Positions 1 to 9,900 of a stretch of 64,000 nt of DNA are shown here, in pieces. The stretch is from Cristatella mucedo (lineage: Eukaryota > Bryozoa > Phylactolaemata > Cristatellidae), in contig WPIO01000005.1 in NCBI GenBank assembly GCA_009760855.2, forward strand, positions 1,668,501 through 1,732,500. The letters are read 5' to 3'. Positions within the stretch are counted from its first letter, which is position 1; each line of letters starts with the position of its first letter. The notes beneath the pieces were generated by a model that saw only the letters and a list, made by a program, of their open reading frames with translations, searched no databases and was not told where the DNA came from. The position numbers and the translations under genes are program-made.

Positions 1-698
1 ATGCGTCTGCCACCATACTTGCCGCCATTTCCGCAGACAGATTCGTGGCAATATGGTTGCCTCATCAAAGGAAATTCTTCACATTAAGCCGAGCTCGGCT
101 CGTGGTCGTGAGCTTAACTCTGGCTTCAATATTTTTCAATCTGCATGTATTCTGGACTCGCGGTGAGGCCGTTTTTTACAACCCGAAAAAGAATTTGACG
201 GAAACCGATTTCTGCGGTTATCCGAAAGCACAGTACAAGATATACTGGGATACGTACCAGGGCTGGATAGCTCTCGTCTACTTCTGCCTACTACCATTCG
301 CCGCCATGATGATTCTCAACTCGCTCGTCGTCTTCAAGCTGCGTGGGCAGCGTCTGCTACTCAATTCGGCGAGGTGCCGCGACGATTTTCGGCTCACCGT
401 CATGCTGCTGTGCACGTCGCTCATATTCCTGTGCATAACGTCGCCAGCATCCGTATTTAATACCGTCGAGGTGACTTTCGATCGGGAGACGAAAACCCGT
501 CTGAAGGTGGTGGATGCCTATTCGACTATGCTGCAGTATCTCAACCACGCCGTCAACTTCTACCTGTACGTGCTCACTGGGCGGGGCTTCCGGCGAGACG
601 TGAGAACGTCTCTTCGCACCATAGCCTGCGGATCCTTGCAGACAGCCACACCCACCGGAAGTTCGCATGAGTGCCAGACAGCATCAACTGCTGCGTAG
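1..698 (+). CDS. Class A GPCR, copy 1, last exon (5' part outside window)
   Basis: This is the terminal coding exon of a rhodopsin-family G-protein-coupled receptor, a plasma-membrane receptor probably for a neuropeptide. The reading frame is open from the left edge (codons from base 3) to TAG at 696-698, giving 231 residues. It starts inside TM3 and shows the DRF form of the DRY motif (codons at 36-44), TM4, an extracellular loop 2 with a Cys in FCGYP and an NLT glycosylation site, TM5 with LLPF, TM6 with CITSP, and TM7 with NFYLY in place of NPxxY followed by a GRGFRRDV helix 8. Every exon feature is shared with the complete copy at 6924-11714, so this is a tandem paralogue in the same orientation. 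No frameshift or stop is seen, so it looks functional. Exact ligand class is unknown; the NFxxY motif resembles FMRFamide-receptor-like groups. The start codon and first exon lie upstream of the window. Confidence 0.88.
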   Translation, partial: ASATILAAISADRFVAIWLPHQRKFFTLSRARLVVVSLTLASIFFNLHVFWTRGEAVFYNPKKNLTETDFCGYPKAQYKIYWDTYQGWIALVYFCLLPFAAMMILNSLVVFKLRGQRLLLNSARCRDDFRLTVMLLCTSLIFLCITSPASVFNTVEVTFDRETKTRLKVVDAYSTMLQYLNHAVNFYLYVLTGRGFRRDVRTSLRTIACGSLQTATPTGSSHECQTASTAA

Positions 699-2774
699 CA
701 GTCGCTAGCTTTCAGTTCGCCGACGGCTTCACAAAGCTGGGCGCGTTAGACTGATCCTTCTATCTATACTTTCCACTTTAGTCTCCGTCCAATACGAGGG
801 CACTTTTTCTTGATCTTGGGTGAAACGAGCTCAGGACAGGAGTGATGCAGATAGAATGAAGGACATGCTAGCGCTGGGCGTTGTCGCCTCGCCGGTTGTT
901 CGCGCTTCGTCGCAGCGACATTTGCTTTCCGTTGCCGTCATTCTCAGCGTGCTCGTTTGGAGACTGTACCGCCGCTGGACTGCTTGCATTACGATTGACC
1001 GCTTCTCTGTGCTATTGCCCTGACCGCAGTTTTTAGTAGGCCTTTACTTGTTATCAAGCGATATTTAGTCTTTCTACGCAGTCATCCTCTCTGCTTAGTT
1101 TTTATGGTTGACTAAGCCTGTCAAATCTTGCGAGCTGTTCAGCAGTCCCCGGATCACCCCAAAGCTTCGGCAGTGGGTAGACTATCGGCGCTGACAGTGT
1201 GCTTGTCTGTACCACTGAGGGCGAGCCCGTGCTATGTTCTCCAATATAACAGTACAAAGTGAAAGAACGACCGTAAAAATGCGCAGAATGTCCATATGCT
1301 ACGCAAAGCTGTTAAAGCATTGCCACGTGATAGACGAACATTTTTCTCGTACGTTTGCTCGTCGTTAAGATGTAGGCTTTTGTGACCCCAAGCCAGCACC
1401 GAGCCTATTTCTCACTCGTCGGGACTCGCACCGTTGAGCGGATCTAGATTGTTACACGTGAGCAGCTCTTGCTGTTTGGCCTAAAGCAGCTAAAAATGCG
1501 TCCGCATCTTTGCGTCATCAAGTGCTATCAGTTTGGATGCTCTCTTTGACCGCCTTCAATGCTTAATCGTAGCTTTCAAAAGATCATGAAATCACAGCCA
1601 GAAATCTTATGTGTAACTATGATATGAAACTACTAACTGCAAAGGGTTAGCTTGAATTATTTTGTTTACAGAGAGACCACAGGCCGTTTGCTGGTTGTGT
1701 GAAAGCGTACAGCTTTCGACCAGAGCTGGTCTTTTCTCATAATGAAATAACGGCAAATCTTATTATATCAAAGTTCGTGTGCAGTTAAGTCGTTTTCTAT
1801 TTAATAGGCAACAGAAATATTAAACATGGCCATTATTACCCGAAACATTCGCTTTTTTTGGCAGGACGTAATTAATTAAGAATTCACTCATTTTCTATAG
1901 CGGTTCAGACACAGCAATAGCTTCGAAGCTTGTATTAAAACAAGCGTATGTTTGGCAGAAAATTAAGTTTTTCTAAGGCAATCGGCAATATCAAATGGCC
2001 ACTTGGTAAAAGAGTAGCAATAACCAATAGCCAGTTGATGACAAGTAAGCCTTCCTGCTTAGAGACAAGTGTCCACAAGTACATCATATCATACTCACAG
2101 CGCACGCACGCACGCATGCAAAAAGACACGCACGGTCGCTGGTTAAGAGGAACCACGTGGTTAAATTAAATAAAAATTAATTTTTAAATTAATATATATT
2201 TAATTAAATTATTTAAATTAAAATAAAATTAGTAAAATGCATTGCACTATGCACTGGTAGCCTCGCGAAAGGCGCGAGGCACCGGCCAAAGAAAAACAAG
2301 TTCAACTGAGCGACTGAGGGAAAGCTGAGCGGTACGTAAGCGCGGGTCTGCAAGTGAGACTTAGCGAACGCAAAGTCTCGACGCGGCGTCTTTCGCTGCG
2401 GCGAGAGACGCCGCGCCGTGTATGAGTATTAAAAACCTTCGGTGCAAACTGACTGCAGGCAGGCACACAGGCAGGCATCTCATCGAGCGACGGTTCAAAT
2501 AATAGTGCGAGGAATCGGGCCAGACGACCGGCCGCCAGCCGAGGCGCCGATGGTGCGACCGCGTGGAAGCGAGCGACGACTGCCGGCGGACAGAGGAGAC
2601 TGAGGACATCGAAGTCGATTCGATGCTTCCTGTCGAGCCAGCGAAGATTCGACAGAAGACGACGGGAAAGCTACGGCGAGCGACGACAACAAAGCAGACG
2701 AGCTGCTGGGTTTTGCACCGGCTGCAAACGATAATGGGCGAAAACCAGGAGCACTTAGTCCAGGGGGATCAATG
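699..2774. other. Downstream region of GPCR copy 1, no gene seen
   Basis: No convincing exon and no AATAAA close to the stop. Very AT-rich sequence built from TTAAATTAA-type words occupies about 2162-2238. GC-rich sequence follows with two small hairpins: 2260-2280 (8-bp perfect stem, 5-base loop) and about 2383-2413. Confidence 0.5.
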
Positions 2775-2945
2775 CAGTTATCTAGACGAGATACCGCGAA
2801 CGCATGAACTAGTTTGGCTACCGCACTCTTTTCTGAGCAGGCTTCGCTAGTTTTGCAACGTTTCTCAGCTGAAAGTGTGCCGACTTGACAGTGGGGGTAA
2901 CGTTCCGATCTAATTATAGATCGCTTCGGAGCAGCATACCCAGAT
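2775..2945 (-). repeat. LINE A fragment (decayed)
   Basis: Read on the minus strand it encodes a KLVHAF..SRLD.C stretch and, before it, a degraded SA.F.L...AK segment. This aligns base by base with the C-terminal part of the family A reverse-transcriptase ORF at 36290-36410. No tail is attached. Confidence 0.6.
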
Positions 2946-3774
2946 TTCGGGCACACGACATTGGAGCAATTCTGGATGAACAAACTACCTTGATGATGAG
3001 TGTTCTAACTTTCTGGGTGACATTAGACTCGCCCATAGCTCTTAGTTCGCCTTATTGTCGTCAGGCTTCAGGAAGTGAGTTGCAATCCAAGTGAGAATGT
3101 TGTCGAGTCGGGCTGCAAAGGAAGACAAAGCGTCGGATGAAGAGCTCTTGGCTGCAAAGGGTCAAAGAAACGTCGGTAGAGCCGGGTTTCATTGGAATGG
3201 AAAATAAATCCAAGATTAGAGATTAGGCGAATCAATCGGCCAGGGGGAGGTACAAAGAGTGAAAAGAAGGCGGCCTAAGACCAAATCATAGAGGTGCTTG
3301 CAATCTATTGTTAAGGGCTCCCTAAATGGCCATCTAGGGAGATACTGATGCGATATGATACGGATACTAGATACGGATGCGTATCGAGAGGTGCTAGAAA
3401 AAAGCAGGCGATTTAGTTGTCGAGCTTGTTGATAAGTTTTTATTGGCATTAATAAATCGCAATCTCGACTAATTAAAGCGAGAAAGTCCGGTCGTCCGTC
3501 ACGCAGCAAGATGGCAACCGGTACTTCCGAGAGTGACGTATTTTAATGGATGTATAATTCCACTATGAGTCAGCGAAGCAAGTCCGCGGGCAGTGAGCTC
3601 TATTTAGTACTGTGTTCATTATTAGTATCTTGCAGTAATATAAGCAGCGGCTGAAACAATGAATGAGGCCTTTTTAAGCTCACCAATTCTGCTTGAATTT
3701 AGCTGCATATGTAGATACATATCTGTATTTTTTTCTCAGGTGACACCAATAAAAGAATGACGCAGTTTTAAAGC

Positions 3775-4315
3775 GTTCTCTGATGATTTTATCTCCATCT
3801 AGGCACTTTACATTAGCTGTACAGGAAGCACGACAAAATGGTTGGTAACGTGTGTAATGTCGGCACACAAAAGCGCACAAATAACCAATAACAAGCACCC
3901 ACTAAATGCTTTCAAAAACAGGGGTGTTCTTAGCTTCTTTTTTAAATTCGCCAAGTCTGTAAGCCACCGAATACGTACAGAAATCCACTTAGGCTTTGTG
4001 AGCGGAATATAAAACTCTCCCATGTAACAGCCATTTAGTATTTGCGGCCTAGTTGAGTTACAGACTGAGATACAATGCATTACACTAGGTCATGTAGCGA
4101 GCTTAGTCGCGAGTGAGTTCCGGGCTTTGGAAGAACAAGAACTAAAAGCACGGTTTCTAACAGATTTAGACTGTTTCGATACACAGTTCAACGATTTGAG
4201 TCAGAAGAGCTGGTTGTACGATACCTTGCCTGGTCGGGAAGTAGTTCTGGAGCCAGAGTATAAAGGGATTGAAAAGTGAACGACAAAGCCTTTGACTCAA
4301 TAGCTGCTTGACGGT
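3775..4315 (-). repeat. LINE A copy interrupted by a LINE B insertion
   Basis: On the minus strand the copy carries the 3' region of family A: remnants of the hairpin (around 3778-3815), the 3' UTR, and the decayed C-terminus of the ORF up to about 4315. The family A alignment stops near 3958, resumes near 4086, and the gap is filled by a plus-strand LINE B tail. Confidence 0.75.
3959..4084 (+). repeat. LINE B 3' end nested in LINE A
   Basis: Begins at the CCACCGAATACGTACAG motif that matches the family B 3' region (compare 25810-25925) and ends with GTTACAGACTGAGATACAATGC, the family B terminus. It is 5'-truncated and sits inside the LINE A copy, so it is the younger insertion. Confidence 0.75.
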
Positions 4316-4694
4316 AAATACTTTAGCTTAATAACTGGTCCCGTGATCGCGAAAGCACTGTCGAAGCGACTTCCTCAGTTTTCTACCCTGTGGTTTCATT
4401 TACTTGATGACACTGCCCCTGATCGTCGTACGAGTGGGCTGTGATACTCGATGTAGTATGCAGTCGAGACGTGCTATTGGTGATTGTTGTGACGAGGGAG
4501 TCGGGGACGCTCCAGAGGGCGAGAGGGGCGAGGAGAGTCGTGCTTCGCCCTGCTCCGTGAGAGTAGGTGAAATAAACTGGCGGTGCTGCTCGTCGGCTAG
4601 CGTTCTGTGCTGTTCGCGACAACAACTCAAGCTACATAGTGCAGAGGGAAATCACGGCGTTGTTTACCGAGAGGTTTAAAAATAATACAAGCGG

Positions 4695-4895
4695 GTTTAA
4701 CAGCCTCTTTTGTATAGCGACAGAAGAGCCTTTACGGCTGTCACCGCCGCTTGCAGGGGCGATAGAGAATTGCCCACCGCAAGACTGGAACCCACGACCT
4801 CGGTGCCGAGGTCATAGGATTCGACTCCACGACCTCGGCACCGAGGTCGTGAAAAGCAACCGCCTTATCTACCTAGTGCGCCATCGCCGCTCATC
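4695..4895 (-). repeat. SINE1 copy with duplicated B-box region
   Basis: tRNA-headed SINE in minus orientation: the tail (AACAGCCTCTTTTGTATAGCG read on the plus strand) comes first, then the GGCGAT body, then the B box and A box (ending near ACCTAGTGCGCCATC). The B-box arm is present twice, at about 4791-4818 and 4830-4857, each containing a CGACCTCGG..CCGAGGTC palindrome; other copies have it once. Confidence 0.8.
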
Positions 4896-5845
4896 GAGTT
4901 TTCTAAGAGACGGCTCTTTCACCTCCGGCTGCCGCTGTTCAGCGCCGCAAGGGATTGGAAGTCTGTCTGTTCGGAGCGGTGCGCTGGCACGCCGGTGCTT
5001 TGCAGTCTGTCGCGCGGGTAGCTCGCGCAGTCGGAGTGCCGTAAAACCTAGCCAGCCCCCCCTACGTATACGTAGCCGCGCAGTAAGCGCAGTCGGTGCT
5101 CGTGCTTCTCGCGCGCGAGGCCGCCGCTGCCGCTTTCCAGCGCCTCAGGCGAATCGGGGCGTTTCTTCGTTCAGTTCCCTGAGGGACTCTCGGCCATTGG
5201 TCGCAGCCGCTCAAGAGCCACTGCTAACGAGCGTCAAAGATGGTGCGCACGTGTGCCTGACGGTCGGTCCAGCTTCTACGGCCTTACGGAGGACGCGCGC
5301 TGCTGCTCTGCTTTTGTCGCAGGGCCAGAGTGCAGGAAGCGATGCGGCGCAGTCGTTCGACGGCGAGACGGCGCCGCCCCAACGCCGCCGCAACAGCCGC
5401 GGAGTGTCGCACTGCGCCGATCTCTGAAAATTTTCTCACGCGATTCTGCAGTCGTATACGATGCCGCTGACGTTTCTGGGAAACCGCCATCCGCCGAAAA
5501 GCGACCACCAGCGGGCGATCCGGGCGTGCCTCGGCTGCAGCAGCCGAGTATGCGTTGCGTCGAGCCTGAATCACACACCGGGCCCGCTCCCACCGGCTAG
5601 TGACGCATGCGCAAGCGACGCGGATTACACGCGGCTGCTCGCCGGCCGGAGACTGGGCAGCTCGACTGCACAGCCTGGCGTTTCGGCTTGGTGTTTTGGT
5701 CCGCACCATCTAACGGCGGTAGGGACTGGCGGCGGCGGCAGCGGCGGCGGCGGCGCCAGTCATGCGGCTGCCGCTCACTCCGAGTAGCACTTTGTGTCGG
5801 CGCGATTTTTCCGCTGTCTTACAGGTTCGCGGCGTCCAAGATTTC
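4896..5845. other. GC-rich, CpG-rich stretch ending in (GGC)n
   Basis: High CpG content throughout, with a GGC/GGCGGCAGC repeat at about 5722-5757. Several overlapping frames are open on both strands because stops are rare in GC-rich DNA. None shows domains, biased codon use or splice structure. It may be a promoter-type CpG island, but no start site can be assigned. Confidence 0.35.
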
Positions 5846-6234
5846 TCTCTGTCTCTGTCCGTCTCTGTCCGTCTCTGTCTCTCTGTCTCTCTGTCTCTCT
5901 GTCTCTCTGTCTCTCTGTCTCTCTGTCTCTCTGTCTCTCTGTCTCGCCGTCTCTCTGTCTCTCTGTCTCTCTGTCTCTCTGTCTCTCTGTCTCTCTGTCT
6001 CTCTGTCTCTCTGTCTCTCTGTCTCTCTGTCTCTCTGTCTCTCTGTCTCTCTGTCTCTCTGTCGGTCTCTGTCTCTCTGTCGGTCTCTGTCGGTCTCTGT
6101 CTCTCTGTCTCTCTGTCTCTCTGTCTCTCTGTCTCTCTGTCTCTCTGTCTCTCTGTCTCTCTGTCTCTCTGTCTCTCTGTCTCTCTGTCTCTCTGTCTCT
6201 CTGTCTCTCTGTCTCTCAGTCTCTCTGTCTCTCT
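5846..6234. repeat. (GTCTCTCT)n microsatellite, block 1
   Basis: Near-pure 8-base period over about 390 bases, with occasional GTCGG, GTCCG and CAGTC variants. The 8-base period makes a 24-base, 8-codon cycle free of stops, so every frame is open (LSVSLSLC-type on plus, RDRETERQ-type on minus). These frames are not genes. Confidence 0.97.
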
Positions 6235-6438
6235 GTGCATGCTGCCACTAACCACATTTGCATGCTGACCCTGTGCATGTCACCCCTAACCATATTATTT
6301 ATTTTGTTTGTTTTTCAAGCATGATTTTACTTACTATTCAATTGCATATCACTTTGCAGCAAATGTAAAGCGCCTAGAAAGAGTTTAAGTTCTCTGAGGG
6401 CGCTTTATCAAGTGCAATATTATTATTGTTATTATTAT
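6235..6438 (+). repeat. LINE A 3' end inserted in the microsatellite
   Basis: Starts at GTGCATGCTGCCACTAACC, continues through the family A 3' UTR and the hairpin (AAAGCGCC at about 6367, GGCGCTTT at about 6398), and ends in ATTATTATTGTTATTATTAT. Both sides are the same GTCTCTCT repeat, so this 5'-truncated LINE appears to have landed inside it. Confidence 0.85.
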
Positions 6439-6733
6439 CTGTCTCTCTGTCTCTCTGTCTCTCTGTCTCTCTGTCTCTCTGTCTCTCTGTCTCTCTGTCT
6501 CTCTGTCTCTCTGTCTCTCTGTCTCTCTGTCTCTCTGTCTCTCTCTGTCTCTCTGTCTCTCTGTCTCTCTGTCTCTCTGTCTCTCTGTCTCTCTGTCTCT
6601 CTGTCTCTCTGTCTCTCTGTCTCTCTGTCTCTCTGTCTCTCTGTCTCTCTGTCTCTCTGTCTCTCTGTCCGTCTCTGTGTCTGTGTCTCAGTCTCTCCGT
6701 CTCTCTGTCTCTCTCCGTCTCTCTGTCTCTCCG

Positions 6734-6764
<31 letters not shown>

Positions 6765-6856
6765 GCCTCTGTCTCTGTCTCTGTCTCTGTCTCTGCCTCT
6801 GTCCCTGTTTCTGTCTCTCTGTCTCTCTGTCTGTCTGTCTCCCTCCCTCCCTCCCT

Positions 6857-6907
<51 letters not shown>
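6439..6907. repeat. Microsatellite block 2 abutting the GPCR start
   Basis: (GTCTCTCT)n up to about 6670, then mixed GTCTCTGT/GCCTCT repeats, CCCT repeats at about 6840-6862, and a pure (CT)n run at about 6863-6907. The block ends 16 bases before the ATG at 6924. No AG lies between the pyrimidine tract and the ATG, so it cannot act as a splice acceptor for this start; the tract may be part of the 5' UTR. Confidence 0.95.
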
Positions 6908-6909
<2 letters not shown>

Positions 6910-6923
6910 TCTCGCAATTCACG

Positions 6924-9900
6924 ATGCGTCGCTCAGAGCTTCCGGAAGTCATGACCCCGCTGGACGAGTGCCTGCGCGCCGACACGCCGACCAGGTGCCT
7001 GGCCATCAGCTACGCCTACCTGATCGGCTCTCCCGCGCTCCTGCTCCTCGGCACCGTCGGCAATGCGTGGATAGCGTGGGTCGTGACCAGGTTCAGCCTG
7101 CGCAGGAGCCCGACGGCGGCCCTCATCCTGGCGCTGGCCGCGATGGACACGCTCGCTCTCTGGGTCGGCCTGGGACGGCACTTCACCCTCCACCTGACGG
7201 GGGTAAGTAATGCTTTGTAGCGTCCGCTACCGCGGGGGTGGCTTCCGCCTTTTCGGGAAGTGGGTGGCCACTTCATCGATGGAAGTGGACTAGTCTGGTT
7301 TCAGATTTGCTCTGTGCGACTCACCTGCGCGCATTGCAATTCTCTTATCTATAGTATGGCTCATTGAAGCGCTGTGCGGACTTGAGATCTCGGGCTCTTG
7401 GTTCGTTTCAATTTACTTGGACGCATTCGGACGTAAAACTAAAACGAAAAACTCGTTAGCTGATTTAATAGCCTCATTTCTATAGCGGGCGTGAGAGTCG
7501 CAGTGACTACTATTCCCGCTTGCAGTAGGCAATAGAGACTTGCCTGCAGCAGAACTCAAACCACGTCCTGGGTCGTAAAGTGCGAGAACCTTACCCTAGG
7601 CTGAGACCAAGTGGAAGAGAGCGTAAGTCACCTTTCGGCACGCTGAGAGCAGCGAGCACGAGAAAATAAGCGTTCTGGCGCGTTCTCACCACAGATTCCA
7701 CAGATCTTCGATCGCGCCTTTTCAAGGTCCAGATGACATTACGCCCTGACAATATTCTTAGGTGTATGCAGGTACGGTAAGCGCTGCACGCTTTCTCACT
7801 CGTCGCTAGCAAAACTGCCCGGGTCATCAGAGTCAGAGGAGAAGATGGATCTAGAGCTGAAGGTCTCGCGAAACCTTCTGAAATTCATTTCCGTAAATTT
7901 AAATTTACACTTCCTAGAATTAACCATTCATCCTAGAATTTGGATTGCAAGCGTTCTTTAATATTAAGGACATCGAAATTGTGCACATGGCTAATCACTT
8001 TAGTAGCCTGAAATAGTCTGCTTCAAAAAGACCGTCATATATGAGAGCATTGCAAGCATTGAAACTACTAGCTGGAGCTACGCGCTCACGTGGTCTTTCG
8101 TTCTATGGTCTGAGAATGTATAGCAACTTATAGTGAGTTACGCTTACTTTTGGCGCACCTATGTGATTATGGCTAGGAAGCGTGCGATTTTCGGTAACAC
8201 GTACTAGTCTTACTAGTCTAACCCTAATCAAAATAGGTACAAGGAAAAATTTTTGCTTGGGCCTTAACGCACCTTGCAAAATCCCCTACGGCGCCACGAT
8301 AGCAGTGGGAAGTCGGGAAGGACGCACTGAGTAACGCACACCGCCCAACTTAGGTCGCTCCAAGGGAATTGTGACCCAAATTATGCGGTGTGCGTTACTC
8401 AGTGCGTCCTTCCCGAGTTCCCACTGCTATCGTGGCGCCGTAGGGGCTTTTGCAAAGATGTCTTTAGGCCACATAGAGAGCGTCCGCCTACCCTTGCGTC
8501 CCGAACTTCCGAGGGCAGCTCATCGAGGGCAGCCTGAGCTTCGAGTCTCGCACTGGCGAGTCTCGCGGGATCTCGCAGCCTCATACACGCCGGTATGCGG
8601 ACGGTAGCTGAAGAGGACGCCACTAACCAGCGTCCATACTTTGTTGTAACGAATCCATATGCGTGCAACAAAAACAGTTCTATTCCACAGCCGAAGAGGG
8701 CATGCAGTTGCCTATCGCCAGACATAGTAAACGACAGCTCTCGCTCAACGCCGAAAGCACAATCAACTGCCTGCTGGCCCGAAGTCTAGAGAGCTCAACT
8801 AACTGACTGTCTGTTTATTACTCGAATTCGGCGTATGCCACAATGTTGCCAGACCCCAGTCATTATTATTCTGGAATACTGTCGAATGATGTCGCAGAGC
8901 TTGTAATCTGGCTATTGCAGCGTTACACTGCGGTCCGATCTCTCCCGCATGTAGGTGTAGGTTTGCCGCGTGCCAAAATCCTAGTGACGGCGCTGCTTGC
9001 TGGTCACTAGACAGTTACTGTGCTCTCTCGCAATTGCACCGTCGCGGCCGCGTAATTAATTACTGGCTAGTGTCGAGCGGCATGCCCACGAGACGCAACC
9101 GTGCTTAGTGTTCTTTCCAGATCACGGGCAGTCTAATTCATCTTTCAACAGCTATTGCTCGTTCTAGCTCAAACCAGATTGCGAGTGATTGCATTCAAAT
9201 TTGCTTTCTTCTCTAAAGTATTCTTTCTTTTTCATCGAAAACGCAACACGAAGGCTCGTTCACTTTCGAGCCGTTGCCGACCGAAAGTTTCCGCTCCACT
9301 CGCGCGTCACTCACTTCCGTCACTTTGGCGGCTTTGAGCTCGAGAGGCCCCGGCCCTCGTCGTTCATGCGCGGGGGGGGGGCGCCGCCGCCGCTGCGAGA
9401 CGCCGCCGCTCACCGAGGCTCTGCTCAACGACCCGACTCAGCAGAGCTGCGTGGCAATAAGGGCGCCTGCAGAGACATTGTCTCCTGCTCTGGAGCCTAG
9501 CCGGAGCAGGAGAGGACAATGGGTTGTACTCTAAATCCGAGTAGCGCGACCTAGAAGTCTGCGAGCCGCTCGATCGACGAGCAGCCAGCGTAGGTCGGCG
9601 AGAAGTGGCGTCCGTCCAAATGCGAACTTCGGAAATCAAAGCTGCAAGGAGACGAGATAGTTTGAAGGTGCTGAAATCAGGTTGGGATGGAAGTGCGGGG
9701 TACACCTGTGCATTCTATCTCTGCATAGAAATGGAAGCTAAGGTTGTGCTGACCAATTAAATCGGCATGAAAGATTGTACACATTGCGAAAAGAATTGGA
9801 CTTATGACAAATTTCGCTATTCCATTTACAAGTTCTCACCGAAAGTTTGTTGGCAGTTGTTGGTGGCGGTCTGAAACCTCCCACTAGTATCGGTGTTCGC

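Noticed and set aside
835-1023. Small frame with a hydrophobic stretch downstream of GPCR copy 1
   Set aside because: Too short, no family, and frame composition similar to surrounding noncoding DNA.
2495-2983. 162-codon minus-strand frame
   Set aside because: Its only recognisable part is a fragment of the LINE A ORF; the rest is GC-rich noise.
4639-5427. 262-codon open frame in the CpG-rich stretch
   Set aside because: It starts inside a SINE1 copy and continues in GC-rich DNA where stops are rare; competing frames are equally open and no domain is visible.
5607-6324. Long open frames on both strands coding LSVSLSLC or RDRETERQ repeats
   Set aside because: They follow from the stop-free 8-base microsatellite; no domain, no codon bias, same length in every frame.
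6426-6923. In-frame N-terminal extension of GPCR copy 2 into the repeat
   Set aside because: Entirely simple repeat; the ATG at 6924 gives a normal N-terminus length before TM1 for a peptide receptor.
6374-7006. 210-codon minus-strand frame over the second microsatellite block
   Set aside because: Low-complexity translation of the repeat plus antisense of the receptor exon.
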